This document shows positions 33,165 to 43,509 of a stretch of DNA of 64,000 nucleotides, piece after piece. The first letter of the stretch is position 1; each line of letters starts with the position of its first letter. Source of the DNA: Agapetus fuscipes (Eukaryota > Arthropoda > Insecta > Trichoptera > Glossosomatidae). The DNA is taken from assembly GCA_951799405.1 (NCBI GenBank), contig OX637346.1, positions 7,525,215 to 7,589,214 of the forward strand, read 5' to 3'. The translations under genes and the position numbers were made by a program. Below the pieces are notes generated by a model. The model saw only the letters and a program-made list of their open reading frames with translations, made no database searches and was not told where the DNA came from.

Positions 33165-33650
33165 ATCATATTGGCTTAAGCCCTGTAGGCCTGCCTCACG
33201 ATAATGTACAGTGCGTATCATTACAGTCGCATAGAAACAAAGCCGGAAATCTAAGATGCATATTGAAAATGTGGTACATATATATAAACGATGAAAAAAT
33301 GATTTCCTATGTTTTCATATAATAAATATATTTTCTTTGCATTCCTAGATTACCGACTTTGTTTGTATAAGACTCATTTGTCGGGTTGGGAACAATGCCT
33401 CCATTACGGACGGGATGGAAAAATGTTTGCTCAAGAAGGAATAACTTACGCCGCACATGCATTGTATGTAATCATTATTTTACAAATTACCAGATGCCAA
33501 CGTGAATATTTTACAAAACATGACGGCTGAAAAAATAAATGAAAATGAATACACTTTGTCAAGATGCAAAAAAAAATGGTGACGGTGTGAAAAATATAAA
33601 GTCAAAGCTTTTCAAAATTTTGATAAACTTATGTTCCTGAAAAACTTCTT
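33165..33650. other. Unassigned DNA
   Basis: A 73-codon plus frame at 33309-33530 is without motif. Confidence 0.4.
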
Positions 33651-33654
33651 TTTA

Positions 33655-33795
33655 GCTCAAGAGCTCCGATACAAGTCTAAACGCTACAGACAGCTTTGAC
33701 TATTTTCTAGCATGGCATAAAGATGATTCTTGAAACATTGGGAACTGAGACATGCGAGATTTTGCCAGAATATTCTATTTAGAATATTCGAGAAA
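33655..33795 (-). repeat. Repeat family E copy
   Basis: GAGCTCCGATACAAGTCTAA, AGCATGGCATAAAGATGATT, CTTGAAACATTGGGAACTG and GCGAGATTTTGCCAGAATAT are the inverse of 63160-63292, over about 135 bp. Confidence 0.75.
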
Positions 33796-34834
33796 ACGCT
33801 CACACTATCCAACAAATACAAGTACAATTATTTCAACACCTACATCTAGAGATACATACATAAGTAATAAATAGCACACGATCACACTGTATTTAAATAA
33901 CATCCTGAAAAGATCGTAGTTTGCCGCCTTCGGTTCCATACTTGCCATTCAGTGGCACACTTTTACAGTGCAGATTTCCTTCTCTCCGTACCTGCAGTGT
34001 GTCACAATGCACACAAATGCAATATTCATCAAATCATACATGAATGCATGTCGCCCGGCGTATGCAATTCAATGCATCCATTTACAGCCGGCAAATTGAC
34101 TGCGTACGTATGAAAATGCACATATTTCTTGGCTTCTCACATAATAACGCGGTTTTTCTCGTACATTTTCTCGTAGGGCGATACCCTCTTTCATAACTTA
34201 GCGATATTTTATGTATAAGTTCCTGTCTGCGAATAGGTAATGAGGCATTTATAAGTAGCCACTCTGATGCTTGGTGGAACAAAAAACACGATTATAATAT
34301 TCCCTGTAAACGTTTTATACACTATCTATTATCTATAGATTTTTTTTACTAATAGAGAGAAGTATACAATTTTTTGTAGGGATTTTTTAAAAAAAATATA
34401 AGAGTCTCAAAAAACATGACTAGAGCTTGATTTACTACCTACATCTACAAATCTTAATATTTAAAAAATAAATTTCAATTTGTTACGTATGTTCCCTATG
34501 AGCTCCAAAACTGTTCAACCGATTGTCATATTTTTTTTCATGAAACATGTCAAATATACTTGGAATGATTCTTGTGAAGTTTAATTTCGATTGGATTATA
34601 ACCTTTTTTTTATAAAATGTACATATGACCAAATGCCTGGCTCAATCTTTGATAAGATTCAACCATGTTTGTTTTTAAAAAAAACATGTAGATTATCCTC
34701 CAAATGGATCGTGTAAAGTTTGGCGTCTACAAACAAGCAATCCCATCGCTATGTTTTAACTTACTCTGTGTGATTTTTATACCTTGAATGTAAATATGCG
34801 TCCGATTGTTGGTGAGTGCACCTCACAACTGGGC

Positions 34835-34882
34835 ATGTTGATCGCCATGTTGGTCGCCATATTGGGCGCCATGTTGGATGTG
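34835..34882. repeat. 12-bp minisatellite, four copies
   Basis: ATGTTGATCGCC, ATGTTGGTCGCC, ATATTGGGCGCC and ATGTTGGATGTG in a row. Confidence 0.8.
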
Positions 34883-35004
34883 GAGTAGGGACGGTCTACG
34901 TGCCGAAGAACGTGTGCGTCCGTCTAGTCCATTCCTTCAGTCTATAGACCACTCGCTATCACGATGCCAATGTGACCTACTCAACACAATGCACTGTAAA
35001 CAAC

Positions 35005-35127
35005 ACTACGTTTAAATTCTACAACATTTTTAATTTTCAAAAAAATATACAGAAACTAAAACGCTCACTAGAGACGCTCCTTTATTTTCTTTACCTATTT
35101 TGGCATAAAGTTTTATACTTGGGTCAC
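35005..35127. mobile_element. MITE-A copy
   Basis: GAAACTAAAACGCTCACTAG, AGACGCTCCTTTATTTTC and the end TTTTATACTTGGGTCAC. Confidence 0.7.
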
Positions 35128-35129
35128 TG

Positions 35130-35635
35130 ATAATAATATTATCACGAGACTTGAATTAAATAATACACTTCTGTTTCGTCTTGCATACGGAAATTTTTGT
35201 TTCCATGATAAATTTTATCATCCTCAATTTGATTGTTAATTATGATAGGTAGCTATGTTTTTTCAGACACTTTCGAGAAAATCATGTTTATGTGACTTTT
35301 TGATTGTATCTCTATTTTATTACAAAAATAATAACAACACAGATAGTGAGAATGCACAACTCAGAGATAGTGAGAATGCCTTCATTTTAAGCATTTCGTA
35401 TTATTTTATAGTTTTTTTAACAGAATAGAGGCTATGTATGGGATCAGGGATGTGTCGTAAACGTTATTCATAAAATATTTATAACTCAACTGCAAAATAT
35501 ATTTTCAAATCTGGATATAAACATCCATAACATTTAGTATTGCAGCAATTTTTATCGATCACGTAAATACATAATCCAGGTTCAACAACATCTATGTATT
35601 TATAAAGCGATAACATTGTATGCGTGTGTTTACAA
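35130..35635. other. Unassigned DNA
   Basis: AGATAGTGAGAATGC occurs twice at 35342-35382. Nothing else seen. Confidence 0.4.
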
Positions 35636-35689
35636 TTGTTATTTGTACACGCGTGAAAACGGCTGGGTATCAGAAACACTTGGCCTACT

Positions 35690-35826
35690 GCGCCTCCCCC
35701 CTTCCCACCACCACCCCGCAAATGCACCAGGTCGATGGCCTTTCAGAAACCAGTACCATGGTCGTCATCTTTCTCATCCAGTACCACCGGGTCCACAGAC
35801 AAGTGAGGAACACGCTGCATAATTAG
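35690..35826 (+). other. Possible exon (very tentative)
   Basis: Within GC-rich 35690-35826, the frame through TCAGAAACCAGTACCATGGT reads ETSTMVVIFLIQYHRVHRQV. Its codons strongly prefer G or C in the third position, unlike the AT-rich surroundings. A pyrimidine-rich tract (CTCCCCCCTTCCCACCACCA) followed by CAG precedes it, and a GTGAGG donor-like site lies near 35802. I do not recognise the peptide, so chance is a real alternative. Confidence 0.15.
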
Positions 35827-35884
35827 CGAAAAAAATAAATTACGCAAGAACCAGTCGAATCAACGTATCTCCATACATTGTACA

Positions 35885-36008
35885 TTTCAAGTATAAAATC
35901 TTATGTTTAAACTCAACCAAAGCGTTTCAAGAAAAACGTATGTAGATTAACACCGCGCCTGTAATGAGGTTATTAGTTTCCATGCATTTTTTGGTTAACT
36001 CTTAGGCA
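35885..36008. mobile_element. MITE-A copy
   Basis: TTCAAGTATAAAATCTTATG, ACTCAACCAAAGCGTTTCAA, CACCGCGCCTGTAATGAGG and TTTCCATGCATTTTTTGG. Confidence 0.65.
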
Positions 36009-36009
36009 A

Positions 36010-36735
36010 TGCTCTTAGGTTATGTTTACAGGACGTACTGAACGTTAACTTTAAAGTCGTATGCGTGAAAAATGTTTGCAGTTGAAAATGCCTGCACAAT
36101 CGTAAATCGCAATTTGCATGCGTGCGGAATATTCGAGAGCGTTTATTATTTCACTTTTTCTTTATCGCTTACGAAATCGGGTCATCACTTCAACGTGATG
36201 ATATTTCGCGGTTTCCTTTCTTACATTCAAAATAATCTCCATCTTACATCATCGCATACAAAAAAAAAATACATTTGTATTCTGTACCAATTTTCATTCT
36301 ATTCAAACACTTCTTTGGAGGATAATCTACTTTTGTCGTTTCGGAATTCCATATATTTATTTCAGAACGTTTTTCAAACAAGACCCACTTTTCGCAAACA
36401 AACAATAAATAATTCATAACTTCATTGCTCCACTGAAGAATATGGCCGTAAACAGATTACGTAAATGTTATCACTATTACCTTATCAGTATCAATATTTT
36501 GAATTTACCTTTAAAAACATATAATTCATAGCATTCTTATCAATCAAGTTGCTATCACAGATCATCAACCTAAGGAATATATGTACGAGTCGTATAGAAC
36601 CAAGGACGGCAACCTAGAATGTTTTTGAAAAATGATTTCTTGTGTAGGTATATTATAATCGAAAAAAAAACAGATCGATGAATTTATCCCACTCATGTTT
36701 TCATACAAGTACAATATTTATTTGAATAGAATAAA
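36010..36735. other. Unassigned DNA
   Basis: A 115-codon plus-strand frame at 36072-36419 is the longest nearby; it is Phe/Ser-rich with no domain and no supporting context. Confidence 0.4.
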
Positions 36736-36737
36736 AA

Positions 36738-37000
36738 TTAATAAAATGAGATTGTTAGCGCGCCTAGGGAGAATGAATGAAGAACGCCTGACAAAAAGAG
36801 TATGCATAAGTAAGGCCGATGGTAAGCGTGCAAGAGAAGACCAAGGAAAAGGTGGATTGCTCAAATAGAGAAGATCGCTTTTGACTGGAACCTGCAGAGG
36901 GAAAAAAAGAGAAGACAGTGATGAATGTCGAGGAGTTGAAAGAAGCGTGCAAGGACAGAACAAAGAGTGGAGACACATCTTCGAAGGTACTGACCACCCC
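36738..37000 (+). pseudogene. LINE C-terminal fragment, second lineage
   Basis: It encodes MNEERLTKRV, then KADGKRAR, and after a one-base shift GRPRKRWIAQIEKIAFDWN, then ELKEACKDR and WRHIF. This is the same C-terminal plan as LINE-1 (RMNEER, GRPRK-W, CKDR-KWR) but clearly diverged, so it is a related lineage. It is frameshifted and lacks both the reverse transcriptase and a T-unit. Confidence 0.75.
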
Positions 37001-37044
37001 TAGTGGAATGCCGGTTCATATCCGGACGTTATTTCGCTTTGAGT

Positions 37045-37215
37045 GACCAGTTCTTCCACAGGTGCCCCCACTTTTTTTTATCCTTGCACACTTCCTTCAT
37101 CTCGTCCACATCCATCATTTTCTTCCTATAATTATGCTTCATCTTTTAAGTAACATTCATTCATTTGCAGTCTCGCTTATTTGGTCAAATCATTTTTTTA
37201 CCAGTCTTCCCTTTC
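37045..37215 (-). pseudogene. LINE C-terminal end, opposite strand
   Basis: On the minus strand it reads MMDVDEMKEVCKDKKKWGHL, matching the end of the LINE coding region, preceded by decayed sequence with several stops. It converges tail to tail with the fragment at 36738-37000. Confidence 0.65.
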
Positions 37216-37219
37216 CACA

Positions 37220-37710
37220 ATATCTTACATTACATACAGCAATTAAATAACTCAAGAACAAAATTGACTATTAAAGTTATTATTTTGTTAGACATAATTG
37301 GTGTCTTTAATTATATGTTGATTTGATCATTTTGCATAGAAATAAATGGTGATTTTATAATTCAACTTAAAGTCGTAGGATGCATCTTTACATAAATATT
37401 CATGTTAGTCAGCAAAACTATGAATGAAGCCGACACGGTCACCCAGTAATGGCGTATACGTCCCACTGACTGCAATCATCTCTATAATCTCCAACACTGT
37501 TATTCAGAAACATTTGTATTGTAAACTTAAGTATTGTAATGTTCAAGTCTGGGTTCCATATTTGATAATACTCCTAATAGCAGTATTTACTTTCAATGCA
37601 TATATCTACCTTCCTCACTTGCTTGCTTCAATGTATCAATCTGCCTTCATCGTGAAAGTTAGAGATTATTAAAAGAAAAAAAACTTTACAAATAGGAATT
37701 AATTAAGAAT
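37220..37710. other. Unassigned DNA
   Basis: No feature supported. Confidence 0.4.
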
Positions 37711-37714
37711 AATA

Positions 37715-38210
37715 TTGCTGCTATATCCGGCTACTTCGAAAACACAATATGGAGGAACAAATACATGCTCACAGATAGCAAGGTCCGTATCTACAAGACC
37801 TGTGTCAAGTCTATTCTAGAATATGGTATCGGGAAAAGTCGACATATTCAGGACCAAAAACCTTCTCTTGACCTCTGAGGTGAGAGTATTGCGTAAAAAA
37901 ATCAGGGAAGACTCTCAGAGATAGGGTCAGAAGCTCTAAAATTACAGAGACTTGTCAGACAGAAGACATTGTGAGTAAGTAAGGGAAAAAAGAAGCGACG
38001 GTACTAGAGGGACCGCGTGGTTAAGATGGACAGTTGTAGAATCTCTCATATGGTCTCTCACATTACCCTGTAGGAAATCACCTTCGAGGAAAACCGCTGA
38101 AGGGATGTAGAGCTAGTGCTCTACTTCCCAAGACGAAAAATCCTGATAGACAAAAGATCATTGTTCTAGAACAAGATGAAGAAGCGTTAAACAGTTAAAA
38201 CAACGCATTC
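37715..38210 (+). pseudogene. LINE remnant, third lineage
   Basis: Encodes SGYFENTIWRNKYMLTDSKV then RIYKTCVKSILEYG, a segment known after the reverse transcriptase of several insect LINEs. After frameshifts come TSEVRVLR and LRDRVRSS. The 3' part decays, ending near GAACAAGATGAAGAAGCG. It is a different lineage from LINE-1 and heavily broken. Confidence 0.7.
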
Positions 38211-38576
38211 TTATTAAGACGCTACACATATATGCGTGTATTGAATGGGTCTGAAGACTTAAATGATATGAATCGCACCGTGGAGCGGCCCTTTTCCGTT
38301 TCGAATGCAGCTCAAACTGTTTATTCGATTTATCTTTCTTTGCCCTGACCTACATGTCGGGCACATAAATTATAAACGTATGAAAGAAAATGACAGATTA
38401 TTTAAATTGATGATAAGAAAGAAACGCGATAAACCTTGTGTATTTTTTTGCAAATAACACACTTTAAAGCGGAAAGTCATTAGTCATATAAAATTTGTTT
38501 GTGAGTACGTGTGCTGTAATTTGAGATCTATTTTCAACATGAAAAGAGCCATCTATAACTTTCAGACAACAATTAT

Positions 38577-38748
38577 TCCTTGACTTACAGATTGGTATGA
38601 TGCTGAAAATAAAATGGCAGTCACTCTTCTTGTCTCAGAGATAAGACGTCAATTTTATCTGAGGTTTGGGTTTTTTAACTTGCACATGTGTGTTTGAAGA
38701 TGAGTGCTAAATATTAATTTATCTTTGCAACTTAGTTTACAGACTAAA
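38577..38748 (+). repeat. T-unit, decayed, internal deletion
   Basis: TTCCTTGACTTACAGATTGG, CTTGTCTCAGAGATAAG, GAGGTTTGGGTTTTTTAAC and TTTGCAACTTAGTTTACAG. Confidence 0.65.
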
Positions 38749-38749
38749 G

Positions 38750-39070
38750 ACACATAAAAATTAAAAACCTTACCCAATCACCTTTAATCATGGATCTTCC
38801 CAATGTTGTATCTCTCTAATCGGGTCTGCCATCACAATAGTCTTCTCCATGCTCTGGCAATACACATGCTGTTTTTAATCTTTTGATCTTAATCGTCTGG
38901 ACTTCAAATTTTGAAACTCTTAATACCTCGAACTAGGTGTGAACTTTCAATATTTTTACAACTTCAATTTGAGACGATATCAAATAAGGTATGTTTTGAT
39001 CATTATTGTAAACCTATAAGCTTTTGACCTCGTAACCTATACATTATTTTTAAGTACATCTTAAACGTTT
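38750..39070. other. Unassigned DNA
   Basis: No feature supported. Confidence 0.4.
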
Positions 39071-39074
39071 TATA

Positions 39075-39215
39075 CTCCAAAGTAAAATCACAATGTCTCA
39101 TCTGAGATTATTACTCAACCGCAGAAAATAATATGAAAAGTAATACACTCACTAGAGGCCTTGTTTTGGTTTACGTACATTTTTTGATAAGCGCTACGGT
39201 GGAACTTAAGGTTAT
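39075..39215. mobile_element. MITE-A copy
   Basis: TACTCAACCGCAGAAAATAA, ACACTCACTAGAGGCCTTG, TACGTACATTTTTTGATAAG, GCTACGGTGGAACTTAAGG. Confidence 0.65.
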
Positions 39216-39354
39216 ACGAGAGCTTAAGAAGATTATTAATATCGGGACTAAAGAACCTCTTTAATAAGTTTTATGAAACTAAAATCGTAATTTTATGTCA
39301 AATAACTTTGACTGATCATGGCCAGATGTCGTTGCTGAAGTATATAACTTAATG

Positions 39355-39472
39355 TTCTTACTCAAGCATTACGTTTCATAAAAAAATAATGTAAATTATC
39401 TTGACACTCTTAGCGAGCGTTTTAGTTTTTATAAACTTGTGTTTAAACGCTATTGTTGAGTATTTACGACCG
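39355..39472. mobile_element. MITE-A copy, diverged
   Basis: TACTCAAGCATTACGTTTCA, TTAGCGAGCGTTTTAGTTTT, AAACGCTATTGTTGAGTATT. Confidence 0.6.
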
Positions 39473-39474
39473 CA

Positions 39475-39925
39475 TGGCTCATTCCGTAAGTTATGCATCA
39501 AAAATTGCAAAAATAAATGATTTGACACAAGTATTATTCTATGTTAGAATTATTTAACTTTTTTTGCATTTTGAATCGACACGAGGAACGTGTGCCCAGA
39601 GCATGTTTTGTCGTTTTAACAAAGGCATGCCAAAGTACTGTTTCGTCTATCTCACACAATATACTATGTGGATATTTTTTTTCATATATCGCACGCTTCT
39701 AATTAAAGAACAATAAGTCCAAAAATAAGAATGATGGGAAATTACGTTTGATGTTTTGCATGTTTGACTTGTTGCACTAATGTACAAAAAACCGGTAAAA
39801 TGGCCTTTTTTTCTCAAAATATAAGAAATGAATCTAAAAGTAGATTTCAACCTTTAATTTTGTATAGCAATTACCATCACTTGAATTTACTTAACTTTTA
39901 GTAATAAACTCAGATTAAAGTTCTT
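39475..39925. other. Unassigned DNA
   Basis: No feature supported. Confidence 0.4.
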
Positions 39926-39927
39926 TA

Positions 39928-40008
39928 CAGATCACCGAAGTTAAGCTACATTGGGCGCGGATGCTACTTGGATGGGTGCCCGCTAGGTACACCGCGTGTT
40001 GTTGGCAT
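39928..40008 (+). pseudogene. 5S rRNA-derived head (3' two-thirds of 5S)
   Basis: GATCACCGAAGTTAAGC, GGGCGCGG, TACTTGGATGGGTGCC and ACCGCGTGTTGTTGGC follow animal 5S rRNA in order from about its middle to its 3' end, covering the A-box, intermediate and C-box parts of the internal promoter. The 5' third is missing, so it is not a working 5S gene. It sits about 10 bases before the SINE-1 head, in the same orientation. Confidence 0.85.
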
Positions 40009-40017
40009 TTCTTGGAC

Positions 40018-40240
40018 CGGTCCGTAGTCCAGTGGCAACACTTCGGACTCGTAAATGGAAGGTTGTGGATTCGGATCCCGGCGGAGCACAAAAATATAAC
40101 ATTTATATTTCCAAATTTACTCTTCGCTGGGTTGAAAAATTCATAAGCCTTTACCAAAGACCAATTTTACAACAACTGGGTCTTGCTTGAGAATTGGCGC
40201 TTTCTACAGCAACGACCAAGCTCGCAGGGGGCTCTTAAGG
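40018..40240 (+). mobile_element. SINE-1 copy, full length
   Basis: Head: GGTCCGTAGTCCAGTGG (A-box), ACACTTCGGACTCG, GGAAGGTTGTGGATTCGG with ATCCCGG (B-box position), GGAGCACA. Body: TTCGCTGGGTTGAAAAATTC. Tail: TTGAGAATTGGCGCTTTC, ACGACCAAGCTCGCAGG. It is the best plus-strand copy and follows a 5S-derived head. Confidence 0.85.
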
Positions 40241-40244
40241 TGTA

Positions 40245-40565
40245 ATACACACAAAAACAACGCTTACCAAATAAATCATCCTAATATTATTTATTCTTGT
40301 TAATGTACCTATTCATATTCGTCCAAATTGAACGACTGTCACATTCCAGCTTTTCTTTTCACATTTTTATGGCGTTTCTACATTAAAATCGATTTTCCCA
40401 ATTTCGGAGTTATTGCTCTTTACGATTAAGGGTGCGATGCGGATCTTTTGTATATGTACGTATTTTTTTTATATTTTCAAAGTGTAGGTCCTAGCAATAG
40501 CAAACCAGTGTATTAATAAAGTTTGGCGATAAAATTTTATTTATCACTTTTTATCTTCTTTTATA
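40245..40565. other. Unassigned DNA
   Basis: No feature supported. Confidence 0.4.
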
Positions 40566-40567
40566 TC

Positions 40568-40684
40568 TTATCAGTCCGTAGTGCAGTAGTAACACTTCGG
40601 ACTCTGAATGGAAGGTTGTGGATTCGAATGCTAGCGGAGCACACAAAATATACCATTTATCCTTGTAATTTATCCTTTGTCGGG
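40568..40684 (+). mobile_element. SINE-1 5' part
   Basis: CAGTCCGTAGTGCAGTAGTA, ACACTTCGGACTC, GGATTCGAATGC and GGAGCACACAAAATATACC. The tail is cut off after TTGTCGGGG, where SINE-3 starts. Confidence 0.75.
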
Positions 40685-40685
40685 G

Positions 40686-40940
40686 TTATAGCCGCGGGGG
40701 CCAAGAGGGCTGATCTTTCTAGCGTGTTTCGAATGGAACAACGTTGGTTCGATCCCCGCTTGGGTCACTTGACTTTAACTTTGACCCTGGTTCAACAGAT
40801 GCTATTGGGTAATTATTATTTAATCATTCATTAATAATAAACAATAATGAATTATTAAATGATGATATTAATACCTGTTTCTGGCCAGGCAGAATAGGTT
40901 GGTGAATTGCATTCCTCTTCACAATTTTTTTTTTTAATTA
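40686..40940 (+). mobile_element. SINE-3 copy, full length
   Basis: tRNA-like head: GGGGGCCAAGAGGGCTGATC (A-box area), TTTCGAATGGAACAACG and GTTGGTTCGATCCCCGC (B-box). Body: TTTGACCCTGGTTCAACAG. Tail: CTGGCCAGGCAGAATAGG, TTGGTGAATTGCATTCCTC, then a T run. A palindromic AT-rich stretch at 40810-40870 separates body and tail. Confidence 0.8.
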
Positions 40941-41017
40941 AAAAAAATATATATATGTATGTATATATATAACCAGTAAATACTAAATATACCAGATCCT
41001 CGATTGATAGATTGGTT

Positions 41018-41157
41018 GATTTTAGGTTTTGGTTTCAATTTGTAAATACACATGCAGCATTTGTTAGTGCGATTTTACAAGTGTGTGCTTGTGAGAATGC
41101 ACTTTATATGAATCTTAAATGTTAACATACCTTTTCAACTTAGATTATAGATTGTGG
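41018..41157 (+). repeat. T-unit 3' half
   Basis: TTAGGTTTTGGTTTCAATTT, ACACATGCAGCATTTGTTAG, TGAATCTTAAATG, CAACTTAGATTATAGATTG. Confidence 0.8.
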
Positions 41158-41171
41158 TTATCAAGCGCAAA

Positions 41172-41250
41172 ACTTTGCCGGTTCACTTTGCCAATGTCAC
41201 CCCTGTGTCAGGAAAGGTCGGCTAAAGTTGTAGGGCTTATATTCATTTAT
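41172..41250 (+). repeat. T-unit 5' fragment
   Basis: GGTTCACTTTGCCAATGTCA, CCCCTGTGTCAGGAAAGGTC, GTAGGGCTTATATTCATT. Confidence 0.8.
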
Positions 41251-41317
41251 ATATTCAATGTCTTTCAAATTTCTTCAAATACAGTAAAAAAGTACGAAAG
41301 TTCAATAATAATCTGCA

Positions 41318-41578
41318 ATCTATAGTGCAAAGATATATTAACATTCAAAACACATATCAAATGCATGCCCACAAACAGACACTTGTATGTTCGCACATAC
41401 AAATGCTGAGTGTGTACTAGTAATTAAAAATCAAAACCTCAAATGAACATAAGCCCTGCAACTTTTGCCGACCTTCCCTGGAACAGGGGTGACATTGAGC
41501 AACTGAACTATTTTTTACAGTATGTGTGGTCAGCGCCATACCAACCTATAAGTCAAGGTATGCGTGTAATTAATAACA
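41318..41578 (-). repeat. T-unit, full length
   Basis: CAATCTATAGTGCAAAGATA to ACCAACCTATAAGTCAAGG. Right of the usual boundary it continues GTAATTAATAACATT, as in the LINE-1 3' UTR, so it is a truncated LINE tail rather than a free T-unit. Confidence 0.85.
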
Positions 41579-41717
41579 TTCTAATCTAATCTAAGTTGTA
41601 AAGATATGCAACATTGGGGATTCACATTAGATGCATTCTCACAACACGTTTTACACGCAGAACCATTTTCTACAACATGGGTGGTCAGCCGCAAATCAAC
41701 CTATAAGTCAATGAATA
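41579..41717 (-). repeat. T-unit with large internal deletion
   Basis: CTAATCTAATCTAAGTTG, ATGCATTCTCACAACACG, then a jump to CAGAACCATTTTCTACAACA and AATCAACCTATAAGTCAATG. Confidence 0.8.
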
Positions 41718-41871
41718 TACACAACAAATTACATTTAAAAATAAACATCTAGATAATTTACAATTTCCAAAAAAGGTTTTCGATTTCTATAATAATTTGG
41801 AAGCTCCCATACACCCAATAGAGTAATATAATAGTATTGGTTTCAAAGCCACGCGAACACGTGAAAGTTAA

Positions 41872-41990
41872 ACTCCAAGTATGAAAGTCAACGTTTTAAC
41901 TGAGCCGCGGCGCATACACATAATGTATCAAGAATAAAGCAGCACCTCTCACGAGCGTCTCAATTTCTATATATTATAATAAAATGAACA
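41872..41990. mobile_element. MITE-A copy, decayed
   Basis: ACTCCAAGTATGAAAGTCAA, AACTGAGCCGCGGCGCATAC, AGCAGCACCTCTCACGAGC. Confidence 0.55.
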
Positions 41991-42097
41991 ATGTTTTACG
42001 TTTAAAACACGAGAACTCCTGTGTTAGCAGAGTTATAGGTATATTAGAGTTATATATTATGTCAATGTCGCTATGTCTTTTCACATATGTAGTATGA

Positions 42098-42190
42098 CAT
42101 TTTACGTTTTAACTCAATCATAACGTAAACAAAAAACCTATTAGGTCTTATACAGCGCTTCAAGTTTGCGTTATAATTTTGATGTATTTT
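42098..42190. mobile_element. MITE-A copy, decayed
   Basis: ACGTTTTAACTCAATCATAA, TTATACAGCGCTTCAAG and TTTTGATGTATTTTGAC. Confidence 0.45.
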
Positions 42191-42194
42191 GACA

Positions 42195-43135
42195 AAACGA
42201 TTTATTCGAGTAACAACGTTAAGTTTTATTTTCTTGAATATGAACTTTGTAAAGCCAGCGAAATAAATTTTGTTTTGCCAATGCTCCGCGAATAATTATT
42301 ATTTTCTAAGGTTCCCGGAGCGGCCGCATGGCGCTGAAATCAGTCAAAATTGTGTATGGAACTCTTTCTTTTTCCATTATTAAATATTACTTGGAGGAGA
42401 AAAAATAAAACAAGTATTGCATTACAAACATAAAAAATATTACTTCAAATCCTAAAAAGAAAATATACCATTATAATGCAATTTTAGCTACACGATCGTA
42501 TGCAAAATTTGGGTACTTTTTAAATAATTATAAAAAATCAATGAAAAGTTTAAAAAAATAATTTTCATCTAGAAAAAATAAAACTAATCAAAATGAATGT
42601 TTTGAAATAAAAAAAAGTTAGGATTTATTCATAAGAACAGTGGAAATCTCCATTTAAGGTATCTCCGTAAATAAAATTATTTTGAATTGGTATTTTATGG
42701 AAAAAAATACCTAATTTTATGTGTTAATTTAAACTGGAGAAAAAATACTACCTTACCATTCAAAATATGGGTTATTTCGGTCATCAAAGTTGGGCGCGCT
42801 GACCTCTCAATCACCCTTAAACGTGAATTTTGATACTTGGGGTGTTGTGTTCTTTTTGTACAGGGTCTATCCAGATGATGTATGATCGGATTATTAATTA
42901 TTTTTCTTTGGTACACGCTGCGGAATATGTTAAATAAATTATTGTAATGCTAGCATTGTGGTGATGGTTTGACCTTAAAACCTTGTAGCTCTGTAAGCCG
43001 ATTCATGGCCGAGTCAGATACATTTAAAGCTCCTCCCACTCAAAACATACAAAACATGCTCTTCAGTGTGGTATTGTGATTTATTTGTTAATGTTCTTTA
43101 TTTGTTTTTTTTTTGTGAAAAAAAAATACTTTTAG
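42195..43135. other. Unassigned AT-rich DNA
   Basis: GATACTTGGGGTGTTG at 42831 may be an isolated MITE-A terminus. No gene seen. Confidence 0.4.
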
Positions 43136-43139
43136 TAAT

Positions 43140-43378
43140 TTTAGCTCGTCATATCGATACTTTAAAGTTAGAATTAAATAAGTTACATATGAAGCTAATT
43201 TTATAGTATTTCTAGCTCTTTATATCGATACCTTAAAGGTAAATCGAATAAGTGGCATATATACAGCTTACATGGATTTCTCAGATAAATGCACCGTTTT
43301 TTAACCCCATTTTTTACTAGAGAAAACACTACAAAAGTGTGAAAATCTTGTAGTTTAGAAGTTTGTGATGAGCACTTT
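43140..43378 (+). repeat. Repeat family G copy with internal duplication
   Basis: CTCAGATAAATGCACCGTTT, GTGTGAAAATCTTGTAGTTT and GATGAGCACTTTTTT match 55575-55725. Its first part (TATCGATA-CTTTAAAG to GCTAATTTTATAGTA) is repeated once within the copy. Confidence 0.7.
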
Positions 43379-43508
43379 TTTGGGTTTTTGTGTTGTTAGT
43401 CCACATGCGGCATGTGTAAGCGTGAAATTATACGTGTCTGCTTATGGGGATGCATATAATATGAACTGTAAATGCAATATATCTTCTCCACTTATACGTA
43501 GATTGTTT
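43379..43508 (+). repeat. T-unit 3' half
   Basis: TAGTCCACATGCGGCATGTG, TATACGTGTCTGCTTATGGG, TACGTAGATTG. Directly follows family G. Confidence 0.75.
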
Positions 43509-43509
43509 A

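Noticed and set aside
36072..36419. 115-codon plus-strand frame
   Set aside because: Composition typical of translated AT-rich noncoding DNA; no recognisable motif.
39928..40008. Functional 5S rRNA gene
   Set aside because: The 5' third is missing and several positions are changed.
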